This document shows, piece by piece, positions 61,141 through 64,000 of a stretch of DNA of 64,000 nucleotides. The DNA is taken from assembly GCA_034440575.1 (NCBI GenBank), contig JAOTOL010001328.1, positions 461,001-525,000 on the forward strand. Reading direction: 5' to 3'. Position numbers and translations under genes: made by a program. The notes under the pieces are model-generated. The model was not told where the DNA came from. It made no database searches and was given only the letters and a program-made list of their open reading frames with translations. Each line of letters starts with the position of its first letter. The first letter of the stretch is position 1. The DNA is from Imbricaverruca yamaguchii. Its lineage: Eukaryota; Arthropoda; Thecostraca; Neoverrucidae.

Positions 61141-63073
61141 TACATGTTTGTCTGTGTGTGTCTCTATGTGCCGCTTGGGTGCATGCTGCGCCAAAAGGGC
61201 CGAGCGGATTTCGCCCACATTTTCACACGTGATGAGCCGGTTCGGAGGGTGTCGGGAGTGTGTGCGGATCACGTGGGCCCATGCCGCGTGCCACCAGCTG
61301 GGGTCATGTTAACATCAGTTAGCCAAAGTCACGTGGAAGCACGCTCCGAATGGGGATATGTGCGATTTTGTGGTCGTCGGCCGGTGCGTTGTACTGTGTG
61401 ACCGTCAGGCACGTGCATCTGTTTTCAGTAGGGCACCTCAGTGCTGAGAGAGGCTCGTACCAGGGCTGTCAAATTTGGCGAGTGGGTAGCCCGTCACCGG
61501 GGCTATCTGAACAGGCACAATTTGTTGAGGTGGGCGAAGCGTAGCGTGTGCCATGTGTTCACGATTCGCTCGAAACCCACACTCGACGAAAGACGTGACC
61601 TCCACATATTGGCGCCCGGCTCAGCTCAGATCACAGGGGATGAGGGACGTGCGACACCATGTGAAATCCCAAGGTGTTGGCTACCCTTTGGGCGCAGTTT
61701 TGGTGCGATCGGGTCACCGTGCTGCACGTGAGTGACACTGGTGTGATAAGATAATTGGCTGCCCCGAAATCTTGTCAATTGGTTTAGTGTGAAATGGGAT
61801 TTTTTCAAGTTCGAATATGATCAATTTTAGTGCGCTGAATCGGCTTGGTTTCAACCGACATAGCTCGCGAACCAATGGACCGATCGACGCGAAACCGACA
61901 ACACGATGTAGCCGAGAGGCATTCCAAGCTTAGCAGTGCAAACATTTTTACACGCATGGCACGTGCACCCAGGGAGGGGTGTAAATGAAATGCGGTCGTT
62001 CTCATAGTCTTTCACCATTGGGTGTGGTGCTAGAAAACGTCTAAGTGGTGAAGCGCCGTTGCCTGTGCCCGATTCCATATACCGACTGCACTTCTCCCCA
62101 TGGACCCTGGCCAGTAGCGTGTTCCACTTTTCGAAAACGTTTTCCGAGCACGTTCGTCCCAGGCTATTTCCGTTCTATGAATCAGTTTACCTTAGATATT
62201 CCTTTTTTGTGAGTTTCTGTCTGTAATTTCAATATCCGGCCAGAAGATAAAGTTATCGCCTCAAAGTCCCTTCTGGTATGGTGGTTTGCCATTGACACGA
62301 GAGTAGTGCGTGCTGTCAGCGCGTCGTTTTCTGTTTGTAGTTAATCTAGAGCGATGAAACAAAATCTGTCACACTGCTCATCGGCTACTATGCCGTCTGA
62401 TACATAGTTCTAGCCCCATCAGCACTGCTAGGGGATCTGTTCCAGCCCTGCCCTCTATCAGAAAATATACTGCCTCTCCTGAACTAAGTAACTGAGGCTC
62501 TTGTGACTTTGGAACTGTTTCTTTACATGAATTTGGAATAATTTGACAAACAAATTGTGAAACTCGAACGATAACTTTGCCATCTAGTGGCGAAAATTGA
62601 GGCAGCATTCGGTCGCTCGTGTAAGATTCACGCATACAATTCAAAATATTGCATGACTTAACATGAACTAAGGTGGCTTGTAACTCTAATCAGGTACATG
62701 ATGATAACAGAACATACGTAGCCCCTTCTTGAATCAACGTCGACTAATTGTGGGCATGCTAAGACATGTATTTGTTGGGCATTGACCTAGTTTCCCCACA
62801 ATGTGACCTTTCGGGGTCACCGATCAAGGTCATCTTTTCAAGCCATGCGAATGACATATATTTGCATGTGTGCACCAAGTTTCATAAATATTCACTCGGG
62901 GGTTCATCAAGTTGCATTAAGTTGAATGGTTTCATTAAGTTACATGCGAGCTGGAGCAGTCCCCAACTCAGTTCCGAGATGACCGGAACAGCCAAGTTCA
63001 CGTAGGGTTAACAAGTTTGCTCCTGTACAATTGACTACAAATGTATCGCAATCGCTCTGAACGCGCCATAGAA
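61141..63073. other. Intergenic, no gene recognised
   Basis: Fairly GC-rich between 61.1 and 62.1 kb, with a 96-codon frame at 61441-61731 that is Arg-rich and unrecognised. AGGTCA motifs occur near 62800. Confidence 0.35.
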
Positions 63074-63320
63074 GGTCGGCTCCTTTAATTGTATTGCATA
63101 TTGCACAAATGTCAGCACAACCGCACGACTCGGCACGGTACTCTTTGTCCCGACCACGAGTCAGGGCACCACAGCACATGGTGTCGACAAACGGCCGCAA
63201 ATTCACGTCGCTGTTTTACGCAGACTCACAACACGGCTCGGTGCTCTCGATCACTCGGTGCACCATTCAGAACAGCGGGCTTCCACAAACGGTTACAAGT
63301 TGTATGGGTTTCTGTTGTGT
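63074..63320 (+). repeat. Inverted repeat, left arm
   Basis: It resembles the reverse complement of 63600-63858. Shared marks are CTCCTT-AATTG-ATTGCAT, TTGCACAAATGTC, CACAACCGCAC and GGTGTCGACAAACG. Similarity is moderate, with indels. Confidence 0.65.
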
Positions 63321-63569
63321 GATCGAAAGTTGTCCTGCGCCGTTCCGCGAGCCGAGCCAAGCCTTCGAACTGTCCTGCATCCTGGGTCCGGTTCATCAGG
63401 TCCTGCGGAAGCTCGATCCCTCGTTCGGCGCCGTTGTTCACTGCCGCAAACTGTCGCACGTGCTATGAGACTGCTGTAGTGAGAGTCGCTGTTCCACTGG
63501 TTTGCCGGTTTCAGCAGCCATTCGGCGTTGTCATGGTGTTGGTCCGGGAACAGCTAGGATCTGCTTCCT

Positions 63570-63592
63570 AGTAGTGACCTGAGATCACTACT
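63570..63592. repeat. Short hairpin in inverted-repeat spacer
   Basis: AGTAGTGA and TCACTACT arms (8 bp) around a 7-base loop, lying at the inner edge of the right arm. Confidence 0.7.
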
Positions 63593-63599
63593 CGGGCCG

Positions 63600-63858
63600 A
63601 CTTTCGCCTCTTCTGGCTTGCCAAGCGGTATGGCGGTTAACCTCGACGGTTCGTGAAAATCAAGAGTGCTGCAGTGAGTGATAGAGGACGTCGCACCGTG
63701 TTGTGCGTCTGTGTAAGAAGCTAAATTAATTTGTGGTATCGTTTGTCGACACCGTGTGCTGCGGTATCCTGACTCCTGGGCGACCAAGAGCACCGTGCCA
63801 AGTTGTGCGGCTGTGTGGACATTTGTGCAACATGCAATGCAACTGAAGGAGTCGTCTT
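63600..63858 (-). repeat. Inverted repeat, right arm
   Basis: Partner of 63074-63320 in opposite orientation, about 280 bases apart. Either a foldback-type element or two opposite copies of one repeat. Confidence 0.65.
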
Positions 63859-64000
63859 TTTATGGCACGTTAAGATGATTGCGATATTTTTGTAGCTAAC
63901 TGGAGAGGAACAATTTTCTTGACCCCATATGCGCTGGGATTTTTTTGGTCATCTCATAACTGGAGGGGGCTGCTCTATTCCTCCCCCTATACAAACTTCA

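Overview
This window is eukaryotic nuclear DNA, most likely from an arthropod. It has spliced genes with GT-AG introns and GC-rich exons in AT-richer surroundings. It also has a clip-domain serine protease homologue, short (TTAGG)n runs (the arthropod telomere unit), CR1-type non-LTR retrotransposons, tRNA-derived SINEs and long (AT)n microsatellites. Crustacean and chelicerate origins both fit; the sequence alone does not decide between them. No CRISPR arrays, operons, rRNA or convincing functional tRNA genes were seen.

Four host genes can be supported. (1) 2.6-12.5 kb, plus strand: the last eight coding exons of MED13, the Mediator CDK8-module subunit, with its 3' UTR running to about 13.3-13.7 kb. 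One intron holds about 1.4 kb of a 32-bp minisatellite. (2) 17.3-17.9 kb, minus strand: MAD2L2/REV7, a HORMA-domain protein, uninterrupted. (3) 42.9-44.8 kb, plus strand: a single-exon secreted clip-domain serine protease homologue with about 16 copies of a Pro/Ala/Lys repeat and an Arg where the catalytic Ser should be. (4) 48.5-49.1 kb, minus strand: VPS29 of the retromer, uninterrupted and 182 residues long. The genes belong to unrelated pathways and form no functional cluster.

The rest is mostly repeats. 32.1-36.6 kb is a plus-strand CR1-like element split by an antisense copy of the same family. 58.2-61.1 kb is an older, longer CR1-like copy that keeps traces of an SGNH-esterase ORF1. 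An I-clade-like retrotransposon tail lies near 47 kb. At least four tRNA-derived SINE types occur. Several unnamed families (called R1 to R5 here) recur two or three times each.

The most unusual signal is a family of ten very short insertions of about 40-60 bp. Most have a stem-loop core and a tetranucleotide-repeat tail, and most are flanked by 11-18 bp target-site duplications. They look like ultra-short retroposons. Other points for a second look are a 94-bp palindrome, a dense AGGTCA half-site cluster, a 250-bp-arm inverted repeat at the right end, and unexplained long open frames at 46.2-48.5 kb. No multi-gene undescribed system was found.
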